Origin: Brevibacillus massiliensis
Lineage (GTDB): Bacteria > Bacillota > Bacilli > Brevibacillales > Brevibacillaceae
Direction: 5' to 3'
DNA: 64,000 nt
NCBI RefSeq assembly: GCF_000311785.1
Contig: NZ_HE978538.1
Location: forward strand, 86,223 to 150,222
Positions 8,643-17,496 of the stretch are shown one piece after another (position 1 is the stretch's first letter; each line of letters opens with the position of its first letter). Both the position numbers and the translations under genes were made by a program. The notes beneath the pieces are model-generated. The model was not told the DNA's origin. It searched no databases and worked only from the letters and a program-made list of their open reading frames with translations.

Positions 8643-9824
8643 TTGAAAGTCCTCCCAAAAACCCCCTTCATACTAGATTTGGGCATGAATCAGTCTTCCC
8701 CTTTGATTCGGAATCCAGATAACACTAGTAGGAACAAAGAATCGAAAGAGAGGAAGATTACAATCAGCACACTTCAACAAGAACAAGCCAACTGGCGAAA
8801 GAGTATCGCCCCTTACGAGAAGCCCCGCATCAAGTCCAGTGTCTGGCAGCTTTTCAATACGCTTGTACCGTTTGCTCTAATGTGGTACGGTGCTTACCTG
8901 TGCTTGTCGATTTCTTACTGGTTGACCCTGCTTTTGGCTGTTGTGGCCGGAGGGTTTTTGATCCGGATATTTATCATTTTCCACGATTGCTGTCATCAGT
9001 CGTTTTTTCGGAATCGGAGAGCGAATGCGATCGTCGGGACGATCACCGGCATCTTGACTTGCTGTCCTTATGAACAGTGGCGCTATACCCACTCCGTCCA
9101 TCACGCCACGAGCAGCAACCTGAACAAGAGAGGAACCGGGGATATCTGGACGCTTACGGTGGACGAGTACGTGTCGGCGCCTCTGTGGAAGCGGATCGTT
9201 TACCGGCTCTACCGAAATCCGGTACTGATGTTTGGGCTCGGCCCGATCTACATTTTCCTGATTGATTACCGGTTTAACCGAAGGCGCTGCGGGCTGAAGG
9301 AACGGCTCAACACGTATCTCACCAACGCGGGCATCGCCGCGATTGCGGGGGTTTTGTGCTGGACTCTGGGGTGGCAGGCGTTTCTCCTGGTTCAAGGCCC
9401 GATCTTTCTCATTTCAGGGGCCGCGGGTATCTGGCTGTTTTACGTGCAGCACCAGTTCGAAGGCACTTATTTTGAAAAGGAAGAAGATTGGGATTACGTG
9501 AAGGCGGCGCTTCAAGGAAGTTCTTTTTACAGACTGCCGAAGCTCCTGCATTGGATCACGGGAAATATCGGTTTTCACCACATTCATCACTTGAGTCCGC
9601 GGGTACCGAACTACTATCTGCCTGTCGTTCACAGCGAAAATCCTTTTTTGCAAGAGGTTCCAAGCATCACGCTGTCATCCAGCTTGCGGTCCCTGCGATT
9701 TCGCGTCTGGAATGAAGAGAGCAAGACGTTTGTGGGGTTTAGCGAGATCCGGCGACATCCGAAGAAGAACAAGGGAAAGGCTCTCGACGGGGAATCGGGC
9801 AGCGGTTTGCCGGTTGAGTCGTAA
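8643..9824 (+). CDS. des: Membrane fatty acid (acyl-lipid) desaturase, Des type
   Basis: Membrane di-iron desaturase that introduces a double bond into phospholipid acyl chains to keep membranes fluid. All three histidine boxes are present: HDCCH, HSVHH and HHIHH. Long stretches match the Bacillus subtilis delta-5 desaturase pattern (SSNLNKRGTGDIW; LVQGPIFLISGA; LTGNIG-type IGFHHIHHLSP). Several transmembrane helices surround the boxes. The start is doubtful: TTG 8643 gives the longest frame, ATG 8685 is internal, and homology only begins at about 8760, where GAGAGG precedes non-standard codons. No DesK/DesR pair lies next to it. The C-terminal 30 residues are charged and variable. Confidence 0.9.
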   Translation: MKVLPKTPFILDLGMNQSSPLIRNPDNTSRNKESKERKITISTLQQEQANWRKSIAPYEKPRIKSSVWQLFNTLVPFALMWYGAYLCLSISYWLTLLLAVVAGGFLIRIFIIFHDCCHQSFFRNRRANAIVGTITGILTCCPYEQWRYTHSVHHATSSNLNKRGTGDIWTLTVDEYVSAPLWKRIVYRLYRNPVLMFGLGPIYIFLIDYRFNRRRCGLKERLNTYLTNAGIAAIAGVLCWTLGWQAFLLVQGPIFLISGAAGIWLFYVQHQFEGTYFEKEEDWDYVKAALQGSSFYRLPKLLHWITGNIGFHHIHHLSPRVPNYYLPVVHSENPFLQEVPSITLSSSLRSLRFRVWNEESKTFVGFSEIRRHPKKNKGKALDGESGSGLPVES

Positions 9825-10000
9825 TATTCGGATGGAAGTCCCTTTCCAATCGATTCCGATCATTTTCAAGCGCCGTCGGGTCAGCGATCATCCTGTCCGA
9901 TGGCTTTGTATTTTCTGCTCCCTTGCTATGCCATATTCTCTGTGATTAAATGATCTTAATTCAGGATCAGATATCTTGATACAGAGGGGCGTGGAACGAA

Positions 10001-10699
10001 ATGAACATAGAGAAAATTCCTAATAGGAAGATATCTGATATCGTTTCGGAGAAGATAGAACAATGGATTGTATCAGGCAAGGTACAGCCGGGAGACAAGC
10101 TCCCGTCTGTTCGGGAGTTATGCGAAGCTTTTGACGTAGGGCGCTCGGCTATTCGCGATGCGATTACTGCACTAAAAGGGAAGGGACTCGTCGATGTAAA
10201 ACGGGGGGAAGGGACTTATGTCTGCCACTATAACTATTCCCAGTTGTTTTATGAATCGATCCTGTTAAAGCGAAAAGATGTCATAAAAATATTTAATGTG
10301 CGCAAGATCTTGGAAGCGGGTATTGCCGAGGCAGCTGCAGTTGATCGGCAGCCTGAACACCTGGCCAAGATGAAAAATGCAATTGAGAGCATGAAGTCGG
10401 TCAATTCAATCGAAGGTTGGGAGGCCGATTACGAATTTCATCTGTCCATCGCCGAAGCCACGCAAAATGAAATACTCGTACAATTGATGGAGATTATCTC
10501 GTCAACCACGAAGAAGGCTATCCAGGAATGCCACAGAATTATCTTGTCTGACTCACAACTAGGCCAAAATATTTTTAACCAACATGAAAACATTTACAAA
10601 GCCATTGAAATGGGAGATGGTATAGCGGCCAGACAGCGCATGCTGGAGCATCTGACGTATGTGGAAGCATTATTAAATCAAGTCCAAGACAATCATTAG
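10001..10699 (+). CDS. GntR-family (FadR subfamily) regulator
   Basis: 232 aa. The N-terminal winged helix (SGKVQPGDKLPSVRELCEAF, VGRSAIRDAITALKGKGLV) is followed by an all-helical FCD ligand-binding domain (AGIAEAAAVDR; YEFHLSIAEATQNEILVQ), which includes metal-ligand-type Asp/His positions. This subfamily often senses small hydroxy acids such as lactate or glycolate (LldR/LutR/GlcC). The position just upstream of glcEFD supports control of that operon. A shared GATATCTGA-type motif occurs before its own start (9965-9976), inside its 5' end (10028-10041) and downstream of the glc promoter. The ligand is not known from sequence. Confidence 0.85.
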   Translation: MNIEKIPNRKISDIVSEKIEQWIVSGKVQPGDKLPSVRELCEAFDVGRSAIRDAITALKGKGLVDVKRGEGTYVCHYNYSQLFYESILLKRKDVIKIFNVRKILEAGIAEAAAVDRQPEHLAKMKNAIESMKSVNSIEGWEADYEFHLSIAEATQNEILVQLMEIISSTTKKAIQECHRIILSDSQLGQNIFNQHENIYKAIEMGDGIAARQRMLEHLTYVEALLNQVQDNH

Positions 10700-10933
10700 C
10701 CCTTTCTGAAACAGTATCGGGAAATCGACAAGCATTCCGCTGCACTTCATCAGGTGAAACGGGATGTTTTTTTGTATTCAGATATAATTATTTGAATTTA
10801 AAAAATCACAGAATAAAATGCCAAGAATTAAAATATCAGAGATTCTGTTGGCCAGGGTAGGGGGAACATTAAAATGTTTCGCCTTTCGCATTTCTCGGAT
10901 GTTTTTGTGTATGAATATTTTAAAATTGCGAAA

Positions 10934-10962
10934 TTGACAAAATAGTTTTCGGAAAATATAAT
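10934..10962 (+). promoter_or_regulatory. Sigma-A promoter of the glcEFD operon
   Basis: Perfect TTGACA (10934-10939), 17-nt spacer and perfect TATAAT (10957-10962), lying 140 bp before glcE. The rest of the 400-bp gap (10700-11102) holds AT-rich sequence without an open frame. A long untranslated leader of about 130 nt is implied. Confidence 0.8.
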
Positions 10963-10978
10963 GAAGTACACAGATGAC

Positions 10979-10992
10979 TTATCTGATATCTG
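10979..10992. promoter_or_regulatory. Candidate GntR operator
   Basis: TTATCTGATATCTG lies about 17 nt after the -10 box, where a bound repressor would block transcription. Related copies (CAGATATC, GATATCTGATATC) occur just before and within the start of the GntR gene. This is pattern matching by eye and has not been tested. Confidence 0.3.
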
Positions 10993-11102
10993 AAAAGTAA
11001 ATGGCCGCATGATCCTGTCAGACAGACGCCAGATAAGCGGTAGGTCAAGAGAGGGATAACAGGCTGTCGTTAGCCAGCGGAAGCATACCGGGGGTGAAGA
11101 GC

Positions 11103-12416
11103 ATGGTATTAACAGCTTTGGATCAACTTTTTGCAGAAGAACAGATTCAAGTCGTGCCGGGGGAATTCCATCCATTGGGCAACAACGGACAATGGATTGC
11201 TTACCCCGATTCTGAAAAACAGATTTCAACCATTTTACAATACGCGAATGAGCACGGTTTGAAGGTCGTTCCCATGGGCGGCGGAACGAAAAGAGGATTT
11301 GGCGGGACTGAAGAGCAGGCCGATCTTTTGCTGTCGCTTTCACGCCACCGTGGGATCGTGGAGTATTCAAAAGGGGATTTGACGATTACCGTCAAAGCGG
11401 GCACAACGATGAAAGAAATCGGCGACTACCTCAAAATGAACAAGCAGATGCTCCCCATTGACCCGGCCTGGCCGGAATTTGCCACGATTGGGGGTGTGGT
11501 TGCCGCTAATGACAGCGGCCCCAAGCGTTTGCGATACGGCTCCGCCAGGGATTTGCTAATTGGCCTTCGCCTGATTTATCCCAACGGTCAAGTGATCCGA
11601 ACGGGCGGAAAAGTGGTGAAAAATGTAGCCGGGTACGATATGAACAAGCTGTTTGTCGGATCGATGGGAACGCTTGCCGTGATTAGTGAACTAACCTTGA
11701 AGCTGCGCCCATGTCCTGCCTATAAAAGTCTGGCAATCCTCGCCTTTCCCGACGGAGACTGGCAGGCGATCCGTTCGTTTGCCACAGCCATCCTGGACTC
11801 TCAAATTGAACCTGTATCCCTTGAAGTGTTAAGCCCATCCCTAAACGAGCGGTTGCATGGGATGAGGGAGTATGGCCTGGTCATAGCGTTCGAGGATGTG
11901 GAAAAGGCAGTTCAGTACCAGGTTGAGTGGCTGAAGCGCCACCTCCCGAAGAACGCTTCCCTCTCGGTGCTCTCACAGGATGAGGCGGACCTGTGGTGGG
12001 ATCGTTTTGCCCGGATCTCTCCCAAAGGAGCCCATCCTGGCTCTGCAGAGGACCAGGAGATCGGGCTGAAGGTTGGCAGCAAGAATCTGGATGCCATTGA
12101 GGTGGTCTCGTTTTGCCACCAGCTTGGTCAGGAACTGCAGGCAGAGGTAATCGTTCATGGAGGGGCGGGTCATGGAATCTCTCGCGCCTACGTGAAAGGA
12201 GAGGAGTCGAAGCTGCTCCCCTTCGTCCAAGCAGTGCGCAGCCACGCCGAATCGCGTGGCGGCTATGCCGTTGTCCAGCACGCTCCTTTGTCGCTGCGCC
12301 AAAAAGTCGATGTTTGGGGAGAAAAGCCGGCTTACTTTCCACTTCTGGAAGGTATCAAGCGGACAGTCGATCCCCACAGCGTGTTAAACCCAAAACGGTT
12401 TATAGGAGGGATTTAA
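11103..12416 (+). CDS. glcE: Glycolate oxidase FAD-binding subunit GlcE
   Basis: 437-aa FAD-binding subunit of the three-part glycolate (or D-lactate) oxidase, which oxidises the 2-hydroxyacid to a 2-oxoacid at the membrane. The FAD_binding_4 fold is visible: VVPMGGGTKRGFGG, then EFATIGGVVAANDSGPKRLR, then GGKVVKNVAGYDM, typical of GlcE. The C-terminus PHSVLNPKRFIGGI matches the family. ATG 11103 was chosen over GTG 11094 because GGGGGTG precedes it by 6 nt. The stop is 1 nt before the glcF start, so the two are tightly coupled. Whether glycolate or lactate is the real substrate cannot be told from sequence. Confidence 0.9.
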   Translation: MVLTALDQLFAEEQIQVVPGEFHPLGNNGQWIAYPDSEKQISTILQYANEHGLKVVPMGGGTKRGFGGTEEQADLLLSLSRHRGIVEYSKGDLTITVKAGTTMKEIGDYLKMNKQMLPIDPAWPEFATIGGVVAANDSGPKRLRYGSARDLLIGLRLIYPNGQVIRTGGKVVKNVAGYDMNKLFVGSMGTLAVISELTLKLRPCPAYKSLAILAFPDGDWQAIRSFATAILDSQIEPVSLEVLSPSLNERLHGMREYGLVIAFEDVEKAVQYQVEWLKRHLPKNASLSVLSQDEADLWWDRFARISPKGAHPGSAEDQEIGLKVGSKNLDAIEVVSFCHQLGQELQAEVIVHGGAGHGISRAYVKGEESKLLPFVQAVRSHAESRGGYAVVQHAPLSLRQKVDVWGEKPAYFPLLEGIKRTVDPHSVLNPKRFIGGI

Positions 12417-12417
12417 C

Positions 12418-13755
12418 ATGAGTATCCAAGTAAAGGATTACCCGGAGTCCCAGACAAAAAGCAATTACCTGTGGGAAGATCCGCCTGATGAGGATAAGTT
12501 CTCGGCATGCGTACACTGTGGAATGTGTCTGGAATCATGCCCGACTTATCTGGAAACCGGGCACGAACACCAATCCCCCAGAGGGCGTGTGCATTTAATC
12601 AAGGCGGTTGCCCAGGGCAGGATCGAACTAAATGCGGGATTTGAAGATCCCATTTTTACCTGTCTGGACTGCCGGGCTTGCGAGACGGCATGTCCTTCCG
12701 GTGTAAAAGTCGGCTCCTTAATCGAACAGGCGCGCGGTCAGATCCGCAAATCCATTCCATTGACAGGATGGAAGGCCGCTGTCAGCAAGTTTTTTCTGCG
12801 GGGGGTTTTCCCGCATCCCCATCGTCTGCATACCTTGGGAAATCTGATCAAGCTGTACCAGAAGAGCGGCATGCAGACTTTGGCCCGCGGGATGGGTCTC
12901 TTGAAGATGATGCCGCAGCATCTTCAAAATATGGAGGCTGTGATGCCAGAGGTCAAGGTCCCGGTGAGAAAGAAATACCCGGAAGTCGCTCCGGCCGAGG
13001 GCAGAAGGAAAATGCGAGTCGCTCTGCTTACCGGATGTGTGATGGACGTCATGTTTGGCGATATCAACGAGGCGACCATTCGGGTGTTGGTTCGCAACGG
13101 ATACGAAGTAGTGATCCCGCGCAACCAGCGCTGCTGCGGCGCTCTTCACGTCCATGCGGGAGACCGCGACGAAGGGAAGCGGCTGGCCAGGCAAAATATT
13201 GACGCTTTTTTGGCTGCGGGAGTGGATAAGATCGTCGTCAATGCTGCAGGTTGCGGCTGTGCGTTAAAGGAATATCCGGAGCTGCTCCATTCCGATCCGG
13301 AGTATGGGCAAAAAGCAGTGGAATTTGCCGGGAAGATAGAGGACGTGGCTGTATTTTTGATGAACCATGGGTACCAGAAGCCGCAAGGAACAGTAAGAAC
13401 GCGTGTGACCTATCACGATGCCTGCCATCTGGCGCACGGGCAAGGTGTTCGCCGGGAACCGCGAGAGCTGCTGCGGGATATCCCGGGTGTGGAAATGGTC
13501 GAGATGCCTTATGCCGACCGCTGCTGCGGCAGTGCCGGTATCTACAACATTACCAATCCTGACATGGCCGGGAAGGTCTTGGATGAAAAAATGAGCTATG
13601 TCCCGGAGGATGTGGAGCTGATCTCGATGGGCAATCCCGGATGCATGCTGCAGATGGCGATCGGCGTCAGGAAGCACGGACGCAGCGCAAAAGTCGTTCA
13701 TACGATACAACTGCTCGACCGGGCCTACCAGGCGGAAGGGGAGAGCGGAAAATGA
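12418..13755 (+). CDS. glcF: Glycolate oxidase iron-sulfur subunit GlcF
   Basis: 445-aa electron-transfer subunit. Two [4Fe-4S] ferredoxin-type motifs lie near the N-terminus (ACVHCGMCLESCP and TCLDCRACETACPSG). Two CCG domains follow (RCCGALHVHAG, NAAGCGCALKE; DACHLAHGQG, DRCCGSAGIYN), the hallmark of GlcF/LutA/HdrD proteins. It carries electrons from the flavin subunits to the quinone pool. The ribosome site TAGGAGGG is 7 nt before the ATG and overlaps the end of glcE. Confidence 0.92.
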   Translation: MSIQVKDYPESQTKSNYLWEDPPDEDKFSACVHCGMCLESCPTYLETGHEHQSPRGRVHLIKAVAQGRIELNAGFEDPIFTCLDCRACETACPSGVKVGSLIEQARGQIRKSIPLTGWKAAVSKFFLRGVFPHPHRLHTLGNLIKLYQKSGMQTLARGMGLLKMMPQHLQNMEAVMPEVKVPVRKKYPEVAPAEGRRKMRVALLTGCVMDVMFGDINEATIRVLVRNGYEVVIPRNQRCCGALHVHAGDRDEGKRLARQNIDAFLAAGVDKIVVNAAGCGCALKEYPELLHSDPEYGQKAVEFAGKIEDVAVFLMNHGYQKPQGTVRTRVTYHDACHLAHGQGVRREPRELLRDIPGVEMVEMPYADRCCGSAGIYNITNPDMAGKVLDEKMSYVPEDVELISMGNPGCMLQMAIGVRKHGRSAKVVHTIQLLDRAYQAEGESGK

Positions 13756-13776
13756 CAGGGAGAGGAGGTGTGGGCG

Positions 13777-15201
13777 ATGCAGGCTCAGGACGCGCTTATT
13801 CGCGAGCTGGCGGTGATTGTCGGAACAGGATCCGTTTTGTACCGGGAAGAAGATCTGATTTCCTATGAATGCGATGGCTATGTGATTCACAAGCAGCCGC
13901 CGCGTGCGGTGGTATTTCCGGCTACGACAGAAGAAGTATCACAGGTTGTAAAACTGCTCCATCGGCGGAAGATTCCGTTTATTCCGCGCGGAGCGGGAAC
14001 GGGATTGAGCGGAGGGGCTGCCCCTTTGGGGGGGGAAGTCATCATCAGTCTGGTAAAAATGAAAAAACTGCTGCATGTAGACTGGGAAAACCGCTTGGCT
14101 GTCGTACAGCCCGGATTCGTCAACCTGAAGTTAACCAACTCGGTGGCGAGCAAAGGGTATTACTATGCGCCTGATCCATCCAGTCAATACGCCTGTACCA
14201 TTGGGGGAAATGTGGCAGAAAACGCCGGTGGAGCCCACTGCCTGAAATACGGCGTGACCACCAACCATGTGCTGGGAATGGAGCTCGTGCTGGCCAATGG
14301 TGAAATTGTTGAGATCGGCGGAGTGCCGGATGCTCCAGGCTATGATTTGATGGGACTTTTAACCGGTTCAGAGGGAACGCTGGCGATTGTTACCAAAATC
14401 ACGGTCCGCATTCTGAAAAATCCCGAGGACAAGAAAACGGTGCTGGCCTACTTCGACAGCGTGGAAGACGCCAGTCACGCGGTTTCCGACATTATCGCCA
14501 TAGGGATTGTCCCGGCGGCATTGGAAATGATGGATAAAACCGCCATCGAAGGAGTGGAGGCCGGTAACTATCCGGTCGGCCATCCCCCGGGTCTGCAAGC
14601 GCTGCTGCTCATTGAGGTGGACGGGATTTCAGCGGGAATTGAAGATCAAATAGAGGAAATTTTAAAGGTGTGCAAACAGAGAAACGTCATTCAGGTAAAG
14701 GTCGCGGAAAATGAACAGGAGCGGGCCCAGTGGTGGGCAAACCGGAAGACCGCGTTTCCGGCGATGGGGGCCATCTCGCCTGATTATTTGGTACAAGACG
14801 GCGTCATTCCCAGAAGCCGGCTTCCAGAGGTGTTGGAAAAGGTAGAGGAGATCAGTAAACGTTCCGGATTGAGAATTGCCAATGTATTTCATGCCGGGGA
14901 CGGAAATCTCCATCCGCTGATCCTGTTTGATGCCAGAAAGCCGGGGGAGACGGAATTGGCTGCAAGGGTTGGCTCCGAGGTGTTAAAGGTTTGTGCCGAT
15001 GTCGGAGGCTCCATCACGGGAGAACATGGCGTCGGCATTGAAAAACAGGAGGAGATGCGCTTTATTTTCACCGAGGAAGAGATTCAGGCCCAGACTCAGA
15101 TTCGAAGTGTGTTTAATCCCGAGAACTTATTGAACCCTGACAAACTGTTTCCCAAACCGAGCCGTTGTGCAGAGGTGCGCAAGGCGGTCGGCCATTTGTG
15201 A
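13777..15201 (+). CDS. glcD: Glycolate oxidase FAD-linked subunit GlcD
   Basis: 474-aa catalytic flavoprotein. The FAD-binding part (IPRGAGTGLSGGAAPLGGEV; CTIGGNVAENAGGAHCLKYG) is followed by the FAD-linked oxidase C-terminal domain (VFHAGDGNLHPLI; ITGEHGVGIEKQEEM; FNPENLLNPDKLFP). These are signature stretches of GlcD/D-lactate dehydrogenase. ATG 13777 has AGGAGGTG 6 nt upstream and is preferred over GTG 13768, which overlaps that site. The gene order E-F-D differs from the usual D-E-F. No permease for the substrate lies nearby. A strong terminator follows. Confidence 0.93.
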   Translation: MQAQDALIRELAVIVGTGSVLYREEDLISYECDGYVIHKQPPRAVVFPATTEEVSQVVKLLHRRKIPFIPRGAGTGLSGGAAPLGGEVIISLVKMKKLLHVDWENRLAVVQPGFVNLKLTNSVASKGYYYAPDPSSQYACTIGGNVAENAGGAHCLKYGVTTNHVLGMELVLANGEIVEIGGVPDAPGYDLMGLLTGSEGTLAIVTKITVRILKNPEDKKTVLAYFDSVEDASHAVSDIIAIGIVPAALEMMDKTAIEGVEAGNYPVGHPPGLQALLLIEVDGISAGIEDQIEEILKVCKQRNVIQVKVAENEQERAQWWANRKTAFPAMGAISPDYLVQDGVIPRSRLPEVLEKVEEISKRSGLRIANVFHAGDGNLHPLILFDARKPGETELAARVGSEVLKVCADVGGSITGEHGVGIEKQEEMRFIFTEEEIQAQTQIRSVFNPENLLNPDKLFPKPSRCAEVRKAVGHL

Positions 15202-15265
15202 TGAACGGTACAATTCAATGGTAAATCAAGATAAAGCCGAGTGTACATATAAACACTTGGCTCAG

Positions 15266-15310
15266 CGTGTAGACAAAGTACCACATGGTACAGGGTCTGC
15301 ACGTTTTTTT
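15266..15310 (+). terminator. Terminator of glcEFD
   Basis: Long hairpin: CGTGTAGAC (15266-15274) pairs with GTCTGCACG (15295-15303), enclosing a second stem GTACC/GGTAC, and is followed by seven T. A further short inverted repeat (GCCGAGTGT/ACACTTGGC) lies just upstream. Confidence 0.8.
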
Positions 15311-15769
15311 GTCGAATCATAACCTTGACGCCACTTTTCATATGTAACCGAAGTTGAAAGGAATGCTCAACAAACACAGGTCGAAGGCCGTTATCATTAT
15401 GGATAATTATCAGCATGGGATATCATTAATGTCAGGTTAAGCAAACCATTTTCTTATGGAGAAGGGAGTATGACTAATGAATTTTAATAAAGAGGATAAA
15501 TGTCCATAGCCGAGTATGGTAAACATCCTTTGGCTCCTTTAAATCCAGATAGTAGATTACTACCATGATTATACAACAGAGTTGTGTTCGCGGATGCGGT
15601 GTATAGCTCTGAAGTTGGAATAAATGATACAATTCACACAGACGGAATTTCGCTTGTATCAACAATAACTCGATTACGCTGAAAACTGTAAGCCGATTCT
15701 GTTATCTGAATTATTGTAAAAAACCAAGGCAATCAGTAGACGTCTATTTTCGATCAAGGAGGTCATACC
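15311..15769. other. Non-coding gap, possible degraded sequence
   Basis: About 460 bp with many stops in all frames. A 36-codon stretch at roughly 15580-15680 reads VVFADAVYSSEVGIN and looks protein-like, but it has no start or recognised family. The ribosome site of the next gene (AAGGAGGT) is at the right end. No other feature was found. Confidence 0.3.
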
Positions 15770-16747
15770 GTGAAAGGAATATTCGTAACAAAATTTGGCG
15801 GATCGGATGTTTTAGCTTGCCAGCATACCGACATACCTTCTCCCGGACCGACCGAAGTGTTGATCCGGGTAGCCGCAGCCAGCGTCAATTTTGCCGACAT
15901 CAAAGCGCGATACGGAAAGTACCACGGAGCAAAGACACCTCCGTACATACCCGGGCTGGACGTGGCCGGCACGATCGAGGCAGTCGGCGGAGAAGTCACG
16001 CAATTTCAGGTGGGCCAGCGTGTGATTGCCTTCCCCAACCGGGGGTCTTATGCGGAGTATACGACGGCAGACCAGGTGCTGACCTACGCCATTCCCGACA
16101 CGCTGGACATGGAGACGGCGGCGGCTTGTCCGATTGTATCATTTACCTCCTACAACATGCTTCGTAAAGTCGCCGCTCTGCAAGCGGGTGAAACCGTGCT
16201 GATCCATGCCGCAGCCGGCGGAGTGGGGACAACGGCGATCCAGCTCGCAAAAATTCTCGGAGCACGTCAGGTGATTGGTACGGTTGGCAGTGAAGCCAAG
16301 GCGGACGCTGCTTATCAGGCGGGTGCTGACTTCGTCATTGCCGGTGACCGTGCCGATTTTTCCACCAAGGTACTGGAGCTGACTGATGGAAAAGGCGTCG
16401 ACGTAATCCTGGATTCCATCGGGGGGCATGTCTTGGAAAACAGCCTGTCCAGCTTGGCGAAGTTCGGTCGTCTCGTCCAGTTCGGAAATGCCGGAGGTAC
16501 GGCGGGCAGCATCTCCTGGGGTTCGTTGAGTCCTGGCTGCCGCTCCATGCTGGGGTACAGTCTCGGGACGTACCGGCGCGAGCGTCCAGAGGCGCTGCGT
16601 CAGAGCGGGGAAGAGGTGATCTCGCTTCTCGCTTCCGGACGGCTGCGCATGATCATCGATCGGAAGTTTTCTCTGGAAGAGGCGGCCCGGGCGCAGGATT
16701 GGGTGGAGCAGCGGCGCAGCCGGGGCAAGGTGCTGTTGATTCCGTAA
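15770..16747 (+). CDS. Zinc-free quinone oxidoreductase-like MDR protein
   Basis: 325-aa medium-chain dehydrogenase/reductase of the quinone oxidoreductase (QOR) branch, probably an NADPH-dependent reductase of quinones or enones. The GroES-like N-terminus (AAASVNFADIKARYGKY, PYIPGLDVAGTIEAVG) is followed by a Rossmann fold with nucleotide motif AAAGGVGTTAIQLAK. The Cys/His zinc ligands of alcohol dehydrogenases are absent. The GTG start follows AAGGAGGT by 6 nt. It stands alone between a terminator-bounded gap and a VOC gene. The substrate is unknown. Confidence 0.85.
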   Translation: MKGIFVTKFGGSDVLACQHTDIPSPGPTEVLIRVAAASVNFADIKARYGKYHGAKTPPYIPGLDVAGTIEAVGGEVTQFQVGQRVIAFPNRGSYAEYTTADQVLTYAIPDTLDMETAAACPIVSFTSYNMLRKVAALQAGETVLIHAAAGGVGTTAIQLAKILGARQVIGTVGSEAKADAAYQAGADFVIAGDRADFSTKVLELTDGKGVDVILDSIGGHVLENSLSSLAKFGRLVQFGNAGGTAGSISWGSLSPGCRSMLGYSLGTYRRERPEALRQSGEEVISLLASGRLRMIIDRKFSLEEAARAQDWVEQRRSRGKVLLIP

Positions 16748-16847
16748 GCTGGCTGAATCGCGCCGTCTGCTGTTCTATCAGGGGAATGTATCTGATAAGC
16801 GTTACAAGGAAAGCCTGATGGACAGAGAAGGAAAGGAGAGATCCATT

Positions 16848-17243
16848 TTGAACAGAAAATTTGGCCATGTCACCATCTTGGTCAAGGATTACGATGAAGC
16901 GATCCGCTTTTATACGGAGTGTTTAGGCTTTGTGCTGTTGACGGACAATTCCTTTGGCAACGGGATGAGATGGGTAACGGTTGCACCTTCCCAAAATAAT
17001 GAAACGGCCATTGTGTTTGTCAAAGCGGATACGGCAGAAAAACTGGAGCGCGTGGGCAGCCAGGCTGCCAACCATGTGCTGCTGGTGCTGCAGACAGACG
17101 ATTGCCTCCGGGATTACCGGATGATGAAAGCCAAAGGTGTTCATTTTTTTGGCGAGCCAAAGACGGTTCCCTGGGGAGTAGAAGTGGTTTTTGAAGACTT
17201 GTACGGCAATCGATTTGATTTGCTTCAGTACAATGGAATGTGA
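16848..17243 (+). CDS. VOC-family (glyoxalase-like) protein
   Basis: 131-aa protein with two beta-alpha-beta-beta-beta repeats of the vicinal oxygen chelate fold: FGHVTILVKDYDEAIRFYTE and, in the second half, VEVVFEDLYGNRFDLLQ. His (GHVTI) and Glu positions could bind a metal. Such proteins include glyoxalase I, dioxygenases and antibiotic-binding proteins, so the role stays open. TTG 16848 is preferred over ATG 16818 because AAAGGAGAG lies 7 nt upstream and homology begins there. The 100-bp spacing from the reductase gene could allow co-transcription. Confidence 0.75.
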   Translation: MNRKFGHVTILVKDYDEAIRFYTECLGFVLLTDNSFGNGMRWVTVAPSQNNETAIVFVKADTAEKLERVGSQAANHVLLVLQTDDCLRDYRMMKAKGVHFFGEPKTVPWGVEVVFEDLYGNRFDLLQYNGM

Positions 17244-17247
17244 TATG

Positions 17248-17276
17248 GCGCCGCTCATCAACTGGGCGGCGTCTTT
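17248..17276 (+). terminator. Terminator after the VOC gene
   Basis: GCGCCGC pairs with GCGGCGT around a 10-nt loop, followed by CTTTT. Confidence 0.6.
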
Positions 17277-17296
17277 TCGTGCGTGAGCAAAGACCG

Positions 17297-17310
17297 ATGA
17301 AACGTTTCAT
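17297..17310. promoter_or_regulatory. LacI-family operator, copy 1
   Basis: Perfect palindrome ATGAAACGTTTCAT with the central CG expected for LacI/GalR proteins. It lies 200 bp before the regulator gene, upstream of the promoter at 17358. An identical copy is at 17470-17483. Confidence 0.65.
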
Positions 17311-17357
17311 TTACCCAGTGAATTGTTAGGAAAATATAAAAAATTTAAAATAATGAG

Positions 17358-17386
17358 TTGAAATGAAAGCGCTAACGTTTTATACT
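17358..17386 (+). promoter_or_regulatory. Promoter of the LacI/ABC/DhaKL operon with cre-like spacer
   Basis: TTGAAA (17358-17363), 17-nt spacer, TATACT (17381-17386). The spacer begins TGAAAGCGCTAACG, which differs from the CcpA cre consensus only at its last base and also resembles the local LacI operators. A repressor bound here would occupy the promoter directly. This suggests carbon catabolite and/or specific control. Confidence 0.6.
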
Positions 17387-17393
17387 GATGGCA

Positions 17394-17407
17394 ATGAAAC
17401 GTTTTAC
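17394..17407. promoter_or_regulatory. LacI-family operator, imperfect copy 2
   Basis: ATGAAACGTTTTAC shares the left half and centre with the perfect copies and lies just after the -10 box, overlapping the likely transcription start. Confidence 0.5.
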
Positions 17408-17469
17408 TCTCGTGAAGCGGTGAAAATGAATAACAAAAACAGGATCGATCCCCTATTTTTTCATGTATA

Positions 17470-17483
17470 ATGAAACGTTTCAT
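17470..17483. promoter_or_regulatory. LacI-family operator, copy 3
   Basis: Perfect ATGAAACGTTTCAT ending 13 nt before the LacI start codon. It is identical to copy 1; three spaced copies fit looping or autoregulation. Confidence 0.65.
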
Positions 17484-17496
17484 TACGAGGTGATCT

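Noticed and set aside
15580-15690. Protein-like stretch as a gene
   Set aside because: Only about 36 codons, preceded by a stop without start codon or ribosome site; no family recognised.
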